Positions 5,919 to 7,011 of a stretch of 7,011 nt of DNA are shown here, piece by piece (position 1 is the first letter of the stretch; every line of letters starts with the position of its first letter). The stretch lies in the NCBI GenBank assembly GCA_019419485.1, contig DXZV01000033.1, positions 1 through 7,011 on the forward strand, written 5' to 3'. The position numbers were made by a program, and so were the translations under genes. The DNA is from Collinsella sp. (GTDB lineage Bacteria; Actinomycetota; Coriobacteriia; Coriobacteriales; Coriobacteriaceae). The notes beneath the pieces were generated by a model. It was not told where the DNA came from. It searched no databases and worked only from the letters and a program-made list of their open reading frames with translations.

Positions 5919-6275
5919 ATGATTTCCATGCGTGAGGCGTATGAGAAGATCGGCGCTAATTATGATGACGCGTGCGCTCGGCTGATGGGCGAGGAAATGC
6001 TTGCCCGCTTTGCCCTCAAGTTTTTGGATGACGAGAGCATGGACAAGCTGGAGGCCGCCATGGCGGCAGGAGACGCCGAGAGTGCGTTTATGGCAGCGCA
6101 CACGCTCAAGGGCGTGAGCCAGAACCTGGGATTCGATAATCTGTACGAGCCGGCAGTTGTGGTGACCGAGGCGCTGCGCGGCGCCGATGCCGTTGACGGC
6201 GCTCGCGAGGGAATGCATGCGCTGCAGCAGCAATATGCGGCAACGATGTCGGCCCTGCGCGAGGCGGCCGAATAA
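5919..6275 (+). CDS. Stand-alone HPt (histidine phosphotransfer) domain protein
   Basis: A 118-residue, mostly helical protein that fits a single HPt domain, a phosphate shuttle between receiver domains and histidine kinases. The phosphorylated residue is His61 in AAHTLKGVSQNLGF, which matches the family pattern AHxLKG followed by NLG. The N-terminal helices contain FALKFLDDESMDKLEAAMAA (residues 31-50), the usual segment before the phospho-histidine helix. No catalytic or output domain is attached. It starts three bases after the stop of the HD-GYP gene, so the receiver of that protein is the obvious partner (inference). A downstream ATG at 5928 is in frame, but its ribosome binding site spacing would be too long. 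No kinase is encoded nearby in the window, so the phosphate donor is unknown. Confidence 0.9.
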   Translation: MISMREAYEKIGANYDDACARLMGEEMLARFALKFLDDESMDKLEAAMAAGDAESAFMAAHTLKGVSQNLGFDNLYEPAVVVTEALRGADAVDGAREGMHALQQQYAATMSALREAAE

Positions 6276-6320
6276 GAGCTTGCGAGCCTTGGGCTGCGTG
6301 CCAGCCGCGTATAGGCAAAA

Positions 6321-6357
6321 GGGCGCCCCGCCGGACCATGTGGCCGGCGGGGCGCCC
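6321..6357. terminator. Bidirectional intrinsic terminator between convergent genes
   Basis: GGGCGCCCCGCCGG (6321-6334) and CCGGCGGGGCGCCC (6344-6357) form a perfect 14-bp GC stem with a 9-base loop. On the minus strand it is followed by TTTT (complement of 6317-6320), good for the amidotransferase locus. On the plus strand only TTGTCTGTTGT follows, a weaker T-rich tail, serving the HPt operon about 45 bases after its stop. Confidence 0.88.
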
Positions 6358-6380
6358 TTGTCTGTTGTGCGGTTCGCGAG

Positions 6381-7011
6381 CTAGCGGGCTTGCTTAACCT
6401 TGGCCGCCGCCTCGACAAACGACTTCCACAGGTTAAAGTCGGTCTCGAGCGTCTTCCACGTATACTCAGGGTGCCATTGCACGCCCAGGCAGAAAGGCTG
6501 GCCCTCGACTTCGATGCACTCGGGCACGCCGTCGGTTGCCTTGGCGACCAAGCGCGTGCTTTTACCCAGACGATCGACACAGCAGTGGTGTGCGGAGTTG
6601 GTCTGGATCAGCCTGTGCCCGCCAACCGCGCGCTCCAGCAGCGAGCCCGGCACGACCTCAACAGGATGCACAGGGTCGTTGAGCACGTGGGTATGGCGCC
6701 ACTGTGTGCGGCCCTCGCGCGCGCCCAGGCTCGGCACGTCCATGCACAGGGTGCCGCCGGTGGCGACATTGAGCAACTGCGTGCCTCGGCAGGTGGTAAA
6801 GAGCGGCTTTTTGGCGCGAAGCACCTCGTTAACCAGCTTAAACTCAAAACGGTCGCGAATCTCTCAGCACAGCGTGGGATCGTAAGGACGCTCGTCGCCC
6901 CAGCGTTTGGGATTGACATCGGGGCCGCCGGGAATGGCGATGCCGTCGGCGATATCGACGTAATGACGGATAACCTCAATGTCCTCGGTGATGGACATCT
7001 GCAGCGGCAGG
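6381..7011 (-). pseudogene. Class I glutamine amidotransferase (peptidase C26, PuuD-like), interrupted by an in-frame TGA and cut by the window edge
   Basis: Read on the minus strand from 7011, one frame codes for a class I glutamine amidotransferase of the gamma-glutamyl-GABA hydrolase (C26) type. The N-terminal part shows IAIPGGPDVNPKRWGDERP, the family's GGxDV motif. A TGA at 6864-6866 then breaks the frame after DPTLC. The same frame resumes with EIRDRFEFKLVNE, then the nucleophile cysteine in FTTCRGTQLLNV, GGTL, the TNSAHH segment, and the His and Glu of GVQWHPE, ending at TAG (6381-6383). Homology on both sides without a frame change points to a single nonsense change, perhaps TGG to TGA. 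A downstream GTG at 6824 could start a 147-residue fragment with all three catalytic residues but no good ribosome binding site. The true start is beyond the window. Intact members hydrolyse gamma-glutamyl amides. A sequencing error is the main alternative. Confidence 0.82.

Noticed and set aside
4749..6233. A 494-residue open frame on the minus strand.
   Set aside because: It lies antisense to the HD-GYP and HPt genes, shows no recognisable domain and is a normal by-product of GC-rich codon bias.
6864..6866. TGA as a selenocysteine codon in the amidotransferase.
   Set aside because: It falls outside the active site, where no family member needs selenocysteine, and I see no convincing hairpin just after it in the mRNA.

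Overview
The window looks like a chromosomal stretch of a GC-rich actinobacterium, most likely a gut Coriobacteriia of the Collinsella type. This is inferred from base composition, the SEC-C-tagged methionine aminopeptidase, the style of the cyclic-di-GMP signalling protein and an AT-rich palindromic intergenic element. No rRNA, tRNA, CRISPR array, transposase or phage gene was seen, so the species call is a judgement and not a proof.

Layout. Positions 1-892 (minus) hold most of a D-2-hydroxyacid dehydrogenase that runs off the left edge. A 12-bp perfect inverted repeat (911-948) and a strong intrinsic terminator (970-1013) separate it from map (1023-1910, minus), a type I methionine aminopeptidase with an N-terminal zinc-binding SEC-C motif. 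Next is a radical SAM protein of the TYW1-like COG0731 type (2003-2779, minus). It is divergent from an alpha/beta hydrolase (3005-3802, plus).

The most interesting part is the two-gene plus-strand unit at 4014-6275. The first gene encodes a 633-residue signalling protein with four parts in order: a cysteine-containing PAS-like input region, a GGDEF domain whose active-site loop is degraded but whose inhibitory RxxD site is kept, a receiver domain, and a complete HD-GYP phosphodiesterase domain. Three bases after its stop codon, with the ribosome binding site inside the first gene, comes a 118-residue stand-alone HPt phosphotransfer protein. The simplest reading is a phosphorelay in which the HPt passes phosphate to or from the receiver and so sets cyclic-di-GMP breakdown. 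No histidine kinase is visible in the window.

A 14-bp GC-rich hairpin (6321-6357) closes this unit. It also serves the convergent minus-strand gene at 6381-7011, a class I glutamine amidotransferase (peptidase C26/PuuD-like) that carries an in-frame TGA and appears to be a pseudogene. All gaps between genes are shorter than 300 bases.
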